A program made the translations under genes and the position numbers. Shown piece by piece: positions 8,196 to 17,439 of a stretch of 64,000 bases of DNA. The DNA comes from an uncultured bacterium (GTDB lineage: Bacteria > Desulfobacterota > BSN033 > UBA1163). The notes beneath the pieces were generated by a model, which was not told the origin of the DNA, made no database searches, and was given only the letters and a program-made list of their open reading frames with translations. Positions within the stretch are counted from its first letter, which is position 1. Each line of letters starts with the position of its first letter. The stretch spans positions 1-64,000 of the forward strand of contig CALLAL010000025.1 in the NCBI GenBank assembly GCA_938002255.1. The letters run 5' to 3'.

Positions 8196-9040
8196 CCACA
8201 CAGACCAAAACCTTCTGGAAATATTTTAAGCGGAATCGTCTGGCGGTGGGTGGCTTGGGGGTGATCCTCATCATCTTCATCATCGCAGGTTCTGCCTCAT
8301 GGCTCTCCCCCTATGATCCTGGCAAGACCGATGTTTCTCTAAAATTAAAGCCTCCTTCCTTCGAACATCTTCTTGGAACGGACCAGTTAGGAAGAGACGT
8401 TTTGAGCCGGATGCTTTATGGATCCCGAATATCCCTCTCCGTCGGGTTTGTCGCGGTAGCCATTTCGATTTTCATCGGCATCCTCGTGGGAGCACTGGCA
8501 GGTTATTACGGTCGATGGGTCGACTCCTTTCTGATGCGCTTTGTTGATATCATGCTCTGCTTTCCCACGTTCTTTCTCATCCTCACGGTAGTTGCGCTTC
8601 TGGGGCCTAGCATCTTTAACATCATGCTGGTGATTGGCATTACCTCCTGGATGGGAACCTCCCGGTTTGTGCGTGCGGAATTTCTCTCTCTGCGCGAAAG
8701 GGATTTTGTTCAGGCGGCAAGAGCCCTCGGAGTCAAGGATCGAAGGATCATTTTCAAACATATTCTCCCCAATGGATTGGCACCAGTGTTTGTAACGGCC
8801 ACCCTTGATGTGGCCACGGCCATTCTGGTAGAAGCAGGGCTCAGTTTTCTGGGGTTCGGTGTTCAACCGCCAGCCCCAAGCTGGGGAAACATCCTCACGG
8901 AGGGTCGGACCTACATCTTCGATGCCTGGTGGTTAACCGTTTTTCCAGGGTTTGCCATTCTGATTACGGTTCTCTCCTTTAATCTGTTAGGGGAGGGGTT
9001 GAGGGATTCAATAGATCCAAGGTTAAGGGGAAGAAGGTAG
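8192..9040 (+). CDS. dppC: Peptide ABC transporter permease, DppC type
   Basis: A 282-residue second permease. The family signature LLGTDQLGRDVLSRMLYG lies near residue 60, followed by four to five membrane helices and the EAA loop around residue 165-190 (RDFVQAARALGVKDRRIIFKH in part). It starts in the ATGA overlap with dppB. A 115 bp gap separates it from the ATPase genes; I see no convincing promoter or terminator in that gap, so the five genes may still be one operon. Confidence 0.92.
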   Translation: MTTQTKTFWKYFKRNRLAVGGLGVILIIFIIAGSASWLSPYDPGKTDVSLKLKPPSFEHLLGTDQLGRDVLSRMLYGSRISLSVGFVAVAISIFIGILVGALAGYYGRWVDSFLMRFVDIMLCFPTFFLILTVVALLGPSIFNIMLVIGITSWMGTSRFVRAEFLSLRERDFVQAARALGVKDRRIIFKHILPNGLAPVFVTATLDVATAILVEAGLSFLGFGVQPPAPSWGNILTEGRTYIFDAWWLTVFPGFAILITVLSFNLLGEGLRDSIDPRLRGRR

Positions 9041-9155
9041 ATGAGTCGAATGTTAAAGGTCAATCTTCACATGACAAAACTTGAATTAGATTTTTGACTT
9101 TTGATGATTTATCATTCCTTTGCCGATATGATTTAGCCATTTGGAATTAAAAAGG

Positions 9156-10157
9156 ATGAGCCAACTTAGACCACATTCGCAAAAAACTCCTCTTTTAGAG
9201 ATTCGATCGTTGACCACCCAATTCCTCACAGAAGATGGGGTGGTGAGAGCGGTGGAAGATGTCAGTTTTGAAATTTTTCAAGGCGAGATCTTAAGCTTGG
9301 TTGGGGAATCGGGATGCGGAAAGAGTGTGACAGGACTTTCTCTTCTGAGATTGATTCCCATTCCGCCTGGTCAGATTGTTCGCGGAGAGATCCTCTTGGA
9401 GGGGAGAGATCTTCTCCGTCTGACAGAGAAAGAGATGGAGAGGGTGAGGGGGAATGAGATTTCCATGATCTTCCAGGAACCCATGACCTCCCTCAATCCT
9501 GTCTTTACCATCGGTAGTCAAATCATGGAAACCCTTCAGCTTCATCAACACCTCGATAAGAAAGAGGCAAGACGGAAGGCCATCGAGATGCTTCATCGGG
9601 TGAGAATCCCTTCCCCTGAGAACCGAATTGATTCTTACCCCCATCAATTGAGTGGAGGCATGAGGCAACGGGCGATGATTGCGATGGCGCTCTCCTGCCA
9701 GCCCAAACTTCTGATTGCAGATGAACCCACAACTGCCCTGGATGTGACCATCCAGGCTCAGGTGCTTCGCCTTTTAAAAGAGATTCAACAGGAGATGGGG
9801 ATGGCGGTGTTGCTGATTACCCATGATCTGGGAGTGGTGTCTGAAATTGCAGATCGGGTGGCCGTGATGTATGCGGGAAGGATTGTTGAGACCGGTCCTC
9901 TAGAGGCGCTCTTCGGCAACATGCGACATCCCTATACTCGAGGGCTTTTAGAGTCGATCCCACAACTCGAAGAGAAAAAAGAGAGGCTCAATGCCATTCC
10001 AGGGCATGTTCCCAATCCACTGGCCTTGCCCTCCGGTTGCAAATTTCATCCAAGATGTTATCTTGCGATTGAGGAATGCTCACAAGAAGAGCCCCCTCTC
10101 TTTCAGGTCAATGGAAATCATTTCAGCCGATGTATCCGGTGGAGAGAATGTTGTTGA
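9156..10157 (+). CDS. dppD: Peptide ABC transporter ATP-binding protein, DppD type
   Basis: A 333-residue ATPase with Walker [11 protein letters not shown], the Q-loop [10 protein letters not shown], the ABC signature [16 protein letters not shown] and Walker [13 protein letters not shown]. The C-terminal oligopeptide-transport extension includes GCKFHPRC and two more cysteines (CSQEE, CIRW), a pattern seen in DppD/OppD proteins. The ATG at 9156 gives a usual N-terminus; a TTG at 9141 in the same frame is the alternative. It pairs with the second ATPase, 120 bp downstream, to drive the DppBC channel. Confidence 0.9.
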   Translation: MSQLRPHSQKTPLLEIRSLTTQFLTEDGVVRAVEDVSFEIFQGEILSLVGESGCGKSVTGLSLLRLIPIPPGQIVRGEILLEGRDLLRLTEKEMERVRGNEISMIFQEPMTSLNPVFTIGSQIMETLQLHQHLDKKEARRKAIEMLHRVRIPSPENRIDSYPHQLSGGMRQRAMIAMALSCQPKLLIADEPTTALDVTIQAQVLRLLKEIQQEMGMAVLLITHDLGVVSEIADRVAVMYAGRIVETGPLEALFGNMRHPYTRGLLESIPQLEEKKERLNAIPGHVPNPLALPSGCKFHPRCYLAIEECSQEEPPLFQVNGNHFSRCIRWRECC

Positions 10158-10277
10158 GACATCCATGAGAATGGGTGCAAAGGAATGGGACACGAAACCT
10201 ATCTCACGGTCAAAAGATTTTCATAGTTGGGAGTTGATCCTCTGTTGACCTTTGAAATTGGGTTCGGGAATTAGGAT

Positions 10278-11246
10278 ATGTCCGAAAACCATGTTTTGAT
10301 TGAGGTCCTTGGTCTAAAAAAATATTTTTACCGGCAACGACTCTTCTCTGCAGATAAAGAACCGATTCGTGCAGTAGACGGTATTTCATTCTCTATCCGA
10401 AAAGGAGAGACCCTCGGGTTGGTCGGAGAGAGCGGTTGCGGTAAGACGACAGCAGGGAAGGCGATCTTAAGATTGATTGAACCAACCTCTGGCCGAATCC
10501 TCTTTCGGGGAAGGAATATCCTTGATCTGAGTCGGGAAGAACTGAGACAATTGAGACCTCATATGCAATTCATTTTTCAAGATCCCTATGAATCACTCAA
10601 TCCGAGAATGCGGGTAGGAGAGATTGTTGGAGAAGGATTGGGAGTCCATCACCTCGCCAAAGGAGCTGAGCAAGCGGAGAGGGTCTCAGAGGTTTTGAGG
10701 AAGGTAGGGCTTCACCCAGGAGACGCCGGTCGTTACCCTCATGAGTTTAGTGGAGGACAGCGCCAACGGATTGGGATCGCAAGGGCCATCTCACTCCACC
10801 CGGAGTTGATCATTGCGGATGAACCGGTCTCTGCGCTGGATGTTTCCATTCAAGCCCAAATCCTGAATCTCCTGATGGATCTGAGGGATCAGCTTGGCCT
10901 GACTTATCTCTTTATTTCTCACGACCTCCGGATTGTAAAACACATCAGCGACCGAATTGGCGTCATGTATTTAGGAAAGATGGTGGAGATGGCCAAGGGA
11001 GAAGATCTCTTCCGAAAGCCTTTACATCCCTACACTCAAATGCTTCTTCAGGCGATTCCAAAATTGGGTCCAGCACAGAAAGCTCACCCCCCCTCCGCCA
11101 AAGAAGAGGTCCATTTCTTTGAACCGAAACAAGGATGCCTTTTTTTGCCAAGATGCCCTCATTCTAAAGAGAGGTGCCATGCTGAGGAACCTCTTTTTCA
11201 GAATGAGGGGGGGGACCATTGGGTGGCTTGCCATTTTGTTTTCTGA
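10278..11246 (+). CDS. dppF: Peptide ABC transporter ATP-binding protein, DppF/OppF type
   Basis: A 322-residue second ATPase. Walker A is [12 protein letters not shown], the Q-loop is [12 protein letters not shown], the signature is [15 protein letters not shown] and Walker B is [12 protein letters not shown]. The C-terminal extension again has clustered cysteines ([15 protein letters not shown]). It completes the five-gene importer. The 120 bp before it contains no open frame of note. No clear terminator follows; the next 170 bp are AT-rich and carry a candidate dksA promoter. Confidence 0.92.
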   Translation: MSENHVLIEVLGLKKYFYRQRLFSADKEPIRAVDGISFSIRKGETLGLVGESGCGKTTAGKAILRLIEPTSGRILFRGRNILDLSREELRQLRPHMQFIFQDPYESLNPRMRVGEIVGEGLGVHHLAKGAEQAERVSEVLRKVGLHPGDAGRYPHEFSGGQRQRIGIARAISLHPELIIADEPVSALDVSIQAQILNLLMDLRDQLGLTYLFISHDLRIVKHISDRIGVMYLGKMVEMAKGEDLFRKPLHPYTQMLLQAIPKLGPAQKAHPPSAKEEVHFFEPKQGCLFLPRCPHSKERCHAEEPLFQNEGGDHWVACHFVF

Positions 11247-11263
11247 CCTGAGGAGATTAAGAT

Positions 11264-11293
11264 TTGCTTTTATTTAGAAAAATATTCTAAAAT
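11264..11293 (+). promoter_or_regulatory. Candidate promoter of dksA
   Basis: TTGCTT (11264-11269) and TAAAAT (11288-11293) are separated by 18 bp in a very AT-rich stretch between dppF and dksA. The match is moderate, and alternative -10 boxes occur within the same stretch. Confidence 0.45.
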
Positions 11294-11416
11294 TATAAAG
11301 ATAAAGTTTTGTTTTATGAAAACGGGAAGAAGGTCCGAGGCCAAAGGAGGGATGGCTAAAAGGATTTTCACAATCGATGACATTCTATTTTCATCAAAGG
11401 ATGGGAGAAGAACAAC

Positions 11417-11815
11417 GTGAATGAAGAGAAACTTCTCTATTTTAAAGGGTATCTGGAGGGTCAACTTCACAATTTACTGGTAGAGGCCGGAAAGACCGCC
11501 AGTGACATGCGTCATGATCGCAATGGGGATTTTCCAGACCCGACGGATCGGGCCTCGTTAGAAGCAGATCGCAATTTTCTTCTGAGGATAAAGGACCGGG
11601 AAAGAAAGCTGATTCTTAAAATCAAAGAGGCGCTGGACCGCATTGATAACGGGACATTTGGCATCTGTGAATCCTGCGGCAAAGCCATCTCCGAAAAGCG
11701 CTTGATGGCCAGACCCATGACGACCCTTTGTATCGAATGTAAAACCGAATTAGAAGAACGGGAAAGGAAAGAGAGGCTCCGGGGGACAAGGCCTAAGAAA
11801 AAATTCCCCTCATAG
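11417..11815 (+). CDS. dksA: DksA/TraR-family zinc-finger regulator
   Basis: A 132-residue protein with the two features of DksA: a coiled coil carrying the tip motif DPTDRAS (residues 41-47), and a C4 zinc finger with CESCGKA (84, 87) and CIECK (105, 108). DksA binds in the RNA polymerase secondary channel and modifies transcription with ppGpp. The conserved DxxDxA tip argues for a true DksA and not a TraR-like paralogue. The GTG start is 16 nt downstream of GGGAGAAG. galT follows by 33 nt, so the two may share a transcript. Confidence 0.88.
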   Translation: MNEEKLLYFKGYLEGQLHNLLVEAGKTASDMRHDRNGDFPDPTDRASLEADRNFLLRIKDRERKLILKIKEALDRIDNGTFGICESCGKAISEKRLMARPMTTLCIECKTELEERERKERLRGTRPKKKFPS

Positions 11816-11848
11816 AGACCATTTCCTTCACCTATTTCAAAACCGATC

Positions 11849-12844
11849 ATGCCTGAATTGAGAAAAGATCCCATCTATGGAAGATGGGTGATTATTTCAA
11901 CCGAGAGAAGTCGAAGACCTTCTGATTTTGCACCTGAAGAGCGAAGATCCATCGGCGGATTCTGCCCCCTCTGTGAGGGGAATGAGGACCGAACGCCTCC
12001 AGAGGTTCTTGCTTTCCGAGAGAATGGGACTCCTCCCAATTCCCCTGGGTGGTCCTTGCGGGTTGTTCCAAATAAATTTCCGGCTCTCCGTATTGAAGGA
12101 GATTTAGATCGTGAAGGGGACGGCATCTATGATAAGATGAATGGCATTGGCGCCCATGAAGTAGTCATTGAAACCCCTCATCATACGGAAACCCTTGCCA
12201 CGCTCCCTCTCAAAAGTGTGGAAAACGTCCTCTGGGCTTATCGGGAAAGAATCATTGACCTCAGGAGAGATCCGAGGCTCCGTTATATTCTTGTGTTTAA
12301 AAATTATGGTTCCGCTGCAGGAGCCTCTTTGGAACATTCTCATTCTCAAATCATCGCCCTTCCCATCGTTCCCACAAGAGTGCGGGAGGAAATCGAAGGA
12401 TCTAAGAACTATTTTCTCTACAAAGATCGATGTGTGTTTTGCGACATCATCCGACAGGAACTTCAGCAACGGAAACGGGTCATTTTCGAAAATAGCCATT
12501 TCATTTCCGTTGCTCCTTTTGCTTCACGGTTTCCCTTTGAAACCTGGATTCTTCCCAAGGTTCATCAACCCAGTTATGAACTGGAACAAGGGGTGCTCTA
12601 TGCCAAGGCTGCGGAGGCTCTTTCAGATATTCTCCAGAGATTGAAACAGGTCCTTGATGATCCTCCCTATAACTACATCATTCATACCTCCTCTTTTCCA
12701 GAACAAGACCGTGATTATTATCACTGGCATATTGAAATCATGCCCAAGTTGACCAAGGTCGCAGGCTTTGAGTGGGGAACAGGGTTTTACATCAATCCAA
12801 CCCCCCCGGAAGAGGCCGCAGACTATTTAAGGGAGGCGGGTTAA
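11849..12844 (+). CDS. galT: Galactose-1-phosphate uridylyltransferase
   Basis: A 331-residue HIT-superfamily enzyme that exchanges UMP between UDP-glucose and galactose-1-phosphate. The start MPELRKDPIYGRWVIISTER is characteristic. The zinc-binding CPLCEGNE is at about residue 43, and the catalytic motif is EHSHSQIIALP (H-x-H-x-Q) near residue 165. A second conserved HIW-like segment, YYHWHIEIMPKL, is near the C-terminus. It is followed after 6 nt by a histidine kinase, then a response regulator and galU. galK and galE are not in the window. Confidence 0.92.
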   Translation: MPELRKDPIYGRWVIISTERSRRPSDFAPEERRSIGGFCPLCEGNEDRTPPEVLAFRENGTPPNSPGWSLRVVPNKFPALRIEGDLDREGDGIYDKMNGIGAHEVVIETPHHTETLATLPLKSVENVLWAYRERIIDLRRDPRLRYILVFKNYGSAAGASLEHSHSQIIALPIVPTRVREEIEGSKNYFLYKDRCVFCDIIRQELQQRKRVIFENSHFISVAPFASRFPFETWILPKVHQPSYELEQGVLYAKAAEALSDILQRLKQVLDDPPYNYIIHTSSFPEQDRDYYHWHIEIMPKLTKVAGFEWGTGFYINPTPPEEAADYLREAG

Positions 12845-12850
12845 AGAGAT

Positions 12851-14713
12851 ATGCCCATTGATCCTGATGGCTACGCTCTGCTGAAGGCCGTATTTGATCT
12901 CTCAACTTCCTCATTACCTCTTGAGGCAAAAATGGAGAAAATCCTTCAATCTGTTCAAGCGGGTTTGCGGTCAGATCGAACCCTCCTGTTCCCTCCTGAA
13001 ACGATCTCGAAAGAAGGGTTTCTCTCAACCGTGGCGGAACGCCAGACCCCTCTCTGGGTCGATGAAAAACACCCTTTGGAAAGGCATCGGTTTCTTCCCG
13101 GTGAGGAGGAATTACTCTGTCCAACCTTCGTCTGCATTCCCCTTGCTGATGAAAATTCGTTTCAGGGCATCTTTTATATCGGCTTCTCAGAGCATCGGAC
13201 TTTTTCATCTCGAGAGATGGAACTCCTTCAATTGGTGGCCCAAGCGATCGGCTCCGCCATTCGGCATGATCAACTCCATCGCCTCGTAGAAAATCATGAA
13301 AGACGGGTCAGACAACTCTCCACCTTATGGGAATTAAACAAAGCCTTGTTGACCACTGTCCATTTCGAACGCATTGTCCATATGACGTTGACAGCCATCA
13401 CGATCGGGGATGGACTCGGGTTTAACCGGGCCATGCTCTTTCTCGTCGATGAGAAAAGTCGAACGCTAAAAGGAACCATGGCCATTGGCCCCAACAGCGC
13501 GGAGGAGGCTGGTAAAATCTGGTCTACCCTCTCCCAAAGGAAAGGCAATCCCTCTGAACTGATCGCCCAACTCGAGTCGACAACCGATCACTCCTCTGTT
13601 CTCAACGCAATCGTTCAAGAGATACAAATTCCTTTGGAGCAAGAAGCCTGTATTCTCTCCCGAACCGTTCTGGAAGGAAGGCCCTTTAATGTCTATTTCT
13701 CCCAAGAAGGGGGGGATTGGATTCAGAAACGATGTGAAAGAGGATGCCATCTCGTTTCAGAAATGGGATGTTATGTGAGTGAGCATCTCAGCCGTGATCC
13801 ACGGGTCTATGCCTTTGCAACCATTCCTCTTTGGGGAAAGGGAAAAGTGATTGGTGTGATCTTGGTTGACAATCTCTATAACCAACATCCGATCACCGAG
13901 GAGGATATTCATTACCTTTCAATGTTCTCAAGCATGGCTGGATTGGCGATTGAGAATGCCATCCTCTACAGAAACTTAGAAGAGGTCCATCAGGAATTAA
14001 AGGAGGCTCAGACCTTTCTGGTCCATCAAGAAAAGATGGCCGCTTTGGGTGAGCTTTCCACCACCTTTGCCCATGAGATTAGAAATCCTCTCGTCTCAAT
14101 TGGAGGGTTTGCCCGGCGGCTTGACCGTGCTTTTCCGGTCGAAGCCCAGGAGAAGCGATATACTCAGACCATTGTTAAAGAAGTGGGAAGGCTCGAACAT
14201 ATTTTAAATCATATCCTCACGTATACCCATGAAGAACCCGTAGCCCTCAAAGAGTTGGACCTGCGCGAGGTCATGGAAGAGAGCCTTTCCATGATGGTGG
14301 GGATGTTGGAAAAAGGAGGGATTCAGTTAGCCAAAGAGTTCGGCGATCACCTCCCTCACGTGAAGGGGGACTATTACCAACTGAAACAGGCCTTCTTCAA
14401 TCTGATCAGCAATGCCTGTGAGTCCATGAATGGGCGTGGGCGGTTGTCCATCCGGATTCATCCCTTCGATCGAAATGGTTCCTCCTTCGTCAGGGTAGAG
14501 GTTGAGGATACGGGAAAAGGGATTGATCCAGAAGCACTTCACCATATCTTCAATCCTTTTTATACGACCAAGGATAATCGGTTGGGGTTGGGCCTTCCCA
14601 TTATCCATCGGGTCGTCACCACCCATCAAGGTCAGATTGAAGTGAATAACCATCCCGGAAAAGGGGTGACGTTCATCCTGACTTTTCCAGCCAAAGAGGA
14701 GAGAGCGAGATGA
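12851..14713 (+). CDS. Soluble GAF-domain sensor histidine kinase
   Basis: A 620-residue kinase with no membrane segment, so it probably senses a cytoplasmic signal. A first GAF-like domain spans about 15-140 and a larger GAF domain about 160-375, containing a cysteine group (C295 and nearby C299, C307) that could bind a ligand or metal. A short coiled coil leads to HisKA with the phosphorylated histidine at about 408 in TFAHEIRNPLVSIGGF. The HATPase domain has the N-box NLISNACESM, G1 DTGKGI and G2 LGLGLPI. It sits between galT and its partner regulator, and its stop overlaps the regulator start (ATGA). The signal is unknown. Confidence 0.9.
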   Translation: MPIDPDGYALLKAVFDLSTSSLPLEAKMEKILQSVQAGLRSDRTLLFPPETISKEGFLSTVAERQTPLWVDEKHPLERHRFLPGEEELLCPTFVCIPLADENSFQGIFYIGFSEHRTFSSREMELLQLVAQAIGSAIRHDQLHRLVENHERRVRQLSTLWELNKALLTTVHFERIVHMTLTAITIGDGLGFNRAMLFLVDEKSRTLKGTMAIGPNSAEEAGKIWSTLSQRKGNPSELIAQLESTTDHSSVLNAIVQEIQIPLEQEACILSRTVLEGRPFNVYFSQEGGDWIQKRCERGCHLVSEMGCYVSEHLSRDPRVYAFATIPLWGKGKVIGVILVDNLYNQHPITEEDIHYLSMFSSMAGLAIENAILYRNLEEVHQELKEAQTFLVHQEKMAALGELSTTFAHEIRNPLVSIGGFARRLDRAFPVEAQEKRYTQTIVKEVGRLEHILNHILTYTHEEPVALKELDLREVMEESLSMMVGMLEKGGIQLAKEFGDHLPHVKGDYYQLKQAFFNLISNACESMNGRGRLSIRIHPFDRNGSSFVRVEVEDTGKGIDPEALHHIFNPFYTTKDNRLGLGLPIIHRVVTTHQGQIEVNNHPGKGVTFILTFPAKEERAR

Positions 14714-15066
14714 AAAGAATCCTGGTCGTCGATGATGAAGAAAGCATCCGGCTTCTCTACAAAGAGGAATTGGAAGAAGAAGGATTTGTCGTGGAGGTCG
14801 CCAAGGATGGTCTGGAGGCGATTGAACAGCTTCCTCTGTTTAAGCCCGATCTCATCACCCTCGACATTAAAATGCCCGGTCTCAATGGAATTGAAACACT
14901 GAAACGAATCCGGGAGACCGAAAGACAACTCCCCATTGTGATGTGCTCAGCCTATGGAGAGTACAAACAGGATCTGACCACCTGGGCTTCTGATGCCTAT
15001 GTGGTCAAGTGTGCAGATTTGACGGAGTTGAAAAATACGATCCGGAGACTTCTGAGGCTGATATGA
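14710..15066 (+). CDS. Single-domain response regulator (CheY-like)
   Basis: A 118-residue receiver domain with acidic pocket VVDDEES, phospho-acceptor Asp52 in LDIKMPG, Ser80 in MCSAYGE and Lys100 in YVVKCAD. There is no DNA-binding or other output domain, so it must act by protein contact or as a phosphorelay intermediate. GAGGAG precedes the ATG, which overlaps the kinase stop; its own stop overlaps the galU start. This makes a kinase-regulator pair within a galT-galU unit. Confidence 0.92.
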   Translation: MKRILVVDDEESIRLLYKEELEEEGFVVEVAKDGLEAIEQLPLFKPDLITLDIKMPGLNGIETLKRIRETERQLPIVMCSAYGEYKQDLTTWASDAYVVKCADLTELKNTIRRLLRLI

Positions 15067-15926
15067 AGGTGAAAAAAGCCGTTATTCCTGCAGCGGGTTT
15101 CGGGACCCGGTTTCTCCCGGCAACGAAAGTGGTCCCCAAAGAGTTGTTACCCATAGTCGATAAACCTACCATCCAGTATATCATGGAAGAGGTGGCTTCG
15201 GCTGGCATCGAAGAGGTGATTCTCATCACAGGCCGGGAGAAGGGATCCATTGAAGACCATTTCGATACGTCAACAGAACTGGAAAACCACCTTCGAAAGA
15301 AAGGCAGAAACGATCTCCTGAAAATCGTCCAGGAAATTTCTGAAATGGTCACACTGGTTTCGGTAAGACAGAAAGAGCCTCTGGGGTTAGGACATGCCAT
15401 CCTCTGTGCGAAAAAGATCGTGGGCCAAGAGCCCTTTGCCGTTCTACTGGGAGATGATCTGATTGATGCAAAGGTTCCATGCATCCGTCAAATGATGGAG
15501 GTCTATCAGGAAATGGAAGGGGGACTTCTGGCTATTCAGAAGGTTCCAAAGCCAGAGACACCTCTTTATGGAATTATTAAAGGTAAAAAGGTGGGAGATC
15601 GAGTTTACTCTGTCGAAGAGATGGTGGAAAAACCTGAGCCAGGGAAAGCGCCCTCTAACCTTGCCATCATCGGGAGATACATTCTTCCTCCGCAGATTTT
15701 TGACATCTTAGAGAATGTTCAACCCGACCGGAGAGGAGAAATTCAACTCACGGATGGTTTACGGGAACTCCGTCGAGAGGTTCCCATCTATGGATATGAG
15801 TTTTTAGGCGACCGATATGATGCAGGGGATAAATTGGGTTACCTCCAAGCGAACCTCTCTTTTGGCCTGAGGCACCCAGAACTCGGGCCGAAGCTGAAAA
15901 AATATCTAAAAAATATAACCTTGTAA
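15063..15926 (+). CDS. galU: UTP-glucose-1-phosphate uridylyltransferase
   Basis: A 287-residue nucleotidyltransferase that makes UDP-glucose. The N-terminal motif AGFGTRFLPATKVVPKELLP binds UTP, and LLGDDLID and VEEMVEKPEP are also typical of GalU. I chose ATG 15063 because it overlaps the regulator stop as ATGA and gives MKVKKAVIPAAG; the frame extends upstream to 15009 within the regulator. UDP-glucose from GalU is a substrate of GalT, so the flanking genes of this unit act in one pathway. Confidence 0.95.
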   Translation: MKVKKAVIPAAGFGTRFLPATKVVPKELLPIVDKPTIQYIMEEVASAGIEEVILITGREKGSIEDHFDTSTELENHLRKKGRNDLLKIVQEISEMVTLVSVRQKEPLGLGHAILCAKKIVGQEPFAVLLGDDLIDAKVPCIRQMMEVYQEMEGGLLAIQKVPKPETPLYGIIKGKKVGDRVYSVEEMVEKPEPGKAPSNLAIIGRYILPPQIFDILENVQPDRRGEIQLTDGLRELRREVPIYGYEFLGDRYDAGDKLGYLQANLSFGLRHPELGPKLKKYLKNITL

Positions 15927-15976
15927 TAGTTTGGTTGAGACGTCCCTTTTTGCTATGGGCTGGTTTATGTTTGAGT

Positions 15977-16049
15977 GGGGCAGTAGCTCAGCTGGGAGAG
16001 CGCCAGAATCGCACTCTGGAGGTCGGGGGTTCAAATCCCCTCTGCTCCA
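15977..16049 (+). tRNA. tRNA-Ala (anticodon CGC)
   Basis: A 73 nt cloverleaf. The acceptor stem GGGGCAG pairs with CTGCTCC and contains a G3-U70 pair, the alanine identity element. The D arm is GCTC-AGCTGGGA-GAGC, the anticodon stem CCAGA/TCTGG has loop ATCGCAC (anticodon CGC, reading GCG), and the T arm is GGGGG-TTCAAAT-CCCCT. CC follows the discriminator A but a complete CCA end is not encoded. Confidence 0.95.
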
Positions 16050-16098
16050 CCCAAAAGGGTAACCTGAGCCAGGAATTTTGGTATGTTTTGGTGGCGAG

Positions 16099-16374
16099 GT
16101 GTTAGTCTATAAAGTTTTTTATAAGAATTTTGAGCTTAAGAAGGGTGAGTTTATTGGTATGTTGATAGAGCGCAGGAAAGATTTGAGGGGGAAAACGAAG
16201 ATAGAATCCGGACTGAGATGGGCGAAACTGGCATTTAGGGAAAAGGTAAAAGATGAACAAGCGATCTTCGTGGTTCCCTATGAGTTGAAGTTAGACATTC
16301 AAACCAAATGGATCGTCAAGAAGGGGATCTTTACTAAAGAAGAGATACTGAGCATGGGAACCCTGATGAATTAG
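16099..16374 (+). CDS. Small conserved-looking hypothetical protein
   Basis: A protein of about 91 residues rich in Lys and Glu, with VYKVFYKNFELKKGEFIGML, then a basic segment ERRKDLRGKT and AIFVVPYELK. I do not recognise a characterised family. It begins just after tRNA-Ala. The start is uncertain: GTG 16099 is chosen, and TTG 16078 in the same frame is possible; neither has a strong ribosome binding site. The amphipathic composition and absence of a signal peptide suggest a small cytoplasmic protein, possibly nucleic-acid binding; that is a guess from charge only. Confidence 0.55.
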   Translation: MLVYKVFYKNFELKKGEFIGMLIERRKDLRGKTKIESGLRWAKLAFREKVKDEQAIFVVPYELKLDIQTKWIVKKGIFTKEEILSMGTLMN

Positions 16375-16394
16375 AAGCAGCCTGGATCACATTC

Positions 16395-17300
16395 ATGAGA
16401 ATTCAAAGGCCTGGTAAAGTTCGAGAGGGTCTCTGGTGTTTAGGGAGAGAGGAGTCGGGGGTCTATCTTCTGGAGGGGGAGAAAGGCTCCATGCTCATCA
16501 GTGGAGGAATGAGCTATATTGTGCCAGACCTTCTTCAACAATTTAAAGATTTTCAGATCGACGAGAACAGGATCACCAACATCCTCATTCTTCACTCCCA
16601 TTTCGATCACGTGGGGATTATTCCCTTCTTTAAAAGGAGACACTCTCATCTTGAAGTATTGGGTTCTGTTCGGGCTTGGGAAATTTTTGGGATGGAAAAG
16701 ACCATTCCCACAATTAATGAATTCAGCCGAAATATCGCCAGGAGGATGGGGAAGGAACATCTCTATTCTGAATATGACCTGGAATGGCGAAATGATATTT
16801 CTGGCAAAGCCATCCGGGAAGGAGACCAAATTGATCTTGGCGGAGTAGAGGTGTCCATCCTTGAAATCCCGGGTCATTCTTCTTGTTGTCTTGCGGCCTA
16901 TGTGCCTAAATTCAAGACGCTCTTTCCCACGGATGGAGGAGGGATTCCTTTTAAGGATACGATTATCACATCAGGCAATTCCAACTTTACCCAATATCAG
17001 GAGAGCCTTGAACGGCTCAAAGACCTTCCAGTGGAGACGTATTGTGCTGACCACTATGGATATGTGGTCGGTGAGGAAGCTCAAAGCTTCATTCCTCAGA
17101 CCATCGAGATGGCGAAAAGGAAACGGACTGAGATGGAGGAAGCTTATCGGGCCACTCGTGATATCGATGCGGCTGCCAAAAAGTTGATTACTTCCTTTTA
17201 TGATGAAAACCCCGATTACTTCCTGTCGCCGGAGATTTTCCTCGATGTTCACCGCCAGATGATCCGCCACATCGCCAGTATCTTGGAACAGAAGACTTAA
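16395..17300 (+). CDS. MBL-fold metallo-hydrolase
   Basis: A 301-residue metallo-beta-lactamase-fold protein. The metal motif is LHSHFDHVG (HxHxDH) near residue 75. The later ligands are in EIPGHSSCCLAAYVPK and FPTDGGG, and YCADHYGYVVG carries the C-terminal histidine. Fold members hydrolyse thioesters, lactones or phosphoesters or act as flavodiiron-type partners; the substrate here cannot be assigned. The GHS-S-C-C segment with two adjacent cysteines is unusual. It precedes the fmdE-like gene by 139 bp with a hairpin between them. Confidence 0.85.
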   Translation: MRIQRPGKVREGLWCLGREESGVYLLEGEKGSMLISGGMSYIVPDLLQQFKDFQIDENRITNILILHSHFDHVGIIPFFKRRHSHLEVLGSVRAWEIFGMEKTIPTINEFSRNIARRMGKEHLYSEYDLEWRNDISGKAIREGDQIDLGGVEVSILEIPGHSSCCLAAYVPKFKTLFPTDGGGIPFKDTIITSGNSNFTQYQESLERLKDLPVETYCADHYGYVVGEEAQSFIPQTIEMAKRKRTEMEEAYRATRDIDAAAKKLITSFYDENPDYFLSPEIFLDVHRQMIRHIASILEQKT

Positions 17301-17372
17301 TATCCACAGAAGGAAGGATGATCACTATCCCTTTTCTATGATTTAATTCTTCTTCCCTGGGCTTGGGGATGT

Positions 17373-17400
17373 AGGTTAGGTTTCTAACCTCTTCCCTTTT
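17373..17400 (+). terminator. Candidate intrinsic terminator after the MBL hydrolase
   Basis: AGGTTAG-GTTT-CTAACCT is a perfect 7 bp stem with a 4 nt loop, followed by CTTCCCTTTT. The T-tract is interrupted by cytosines, so termination may be weak. Confidence 0.45.
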
Positions 17401-17439
17401 CAATCAGCCTTGGGAAATCATCACAAGGGGGATTAAAAA

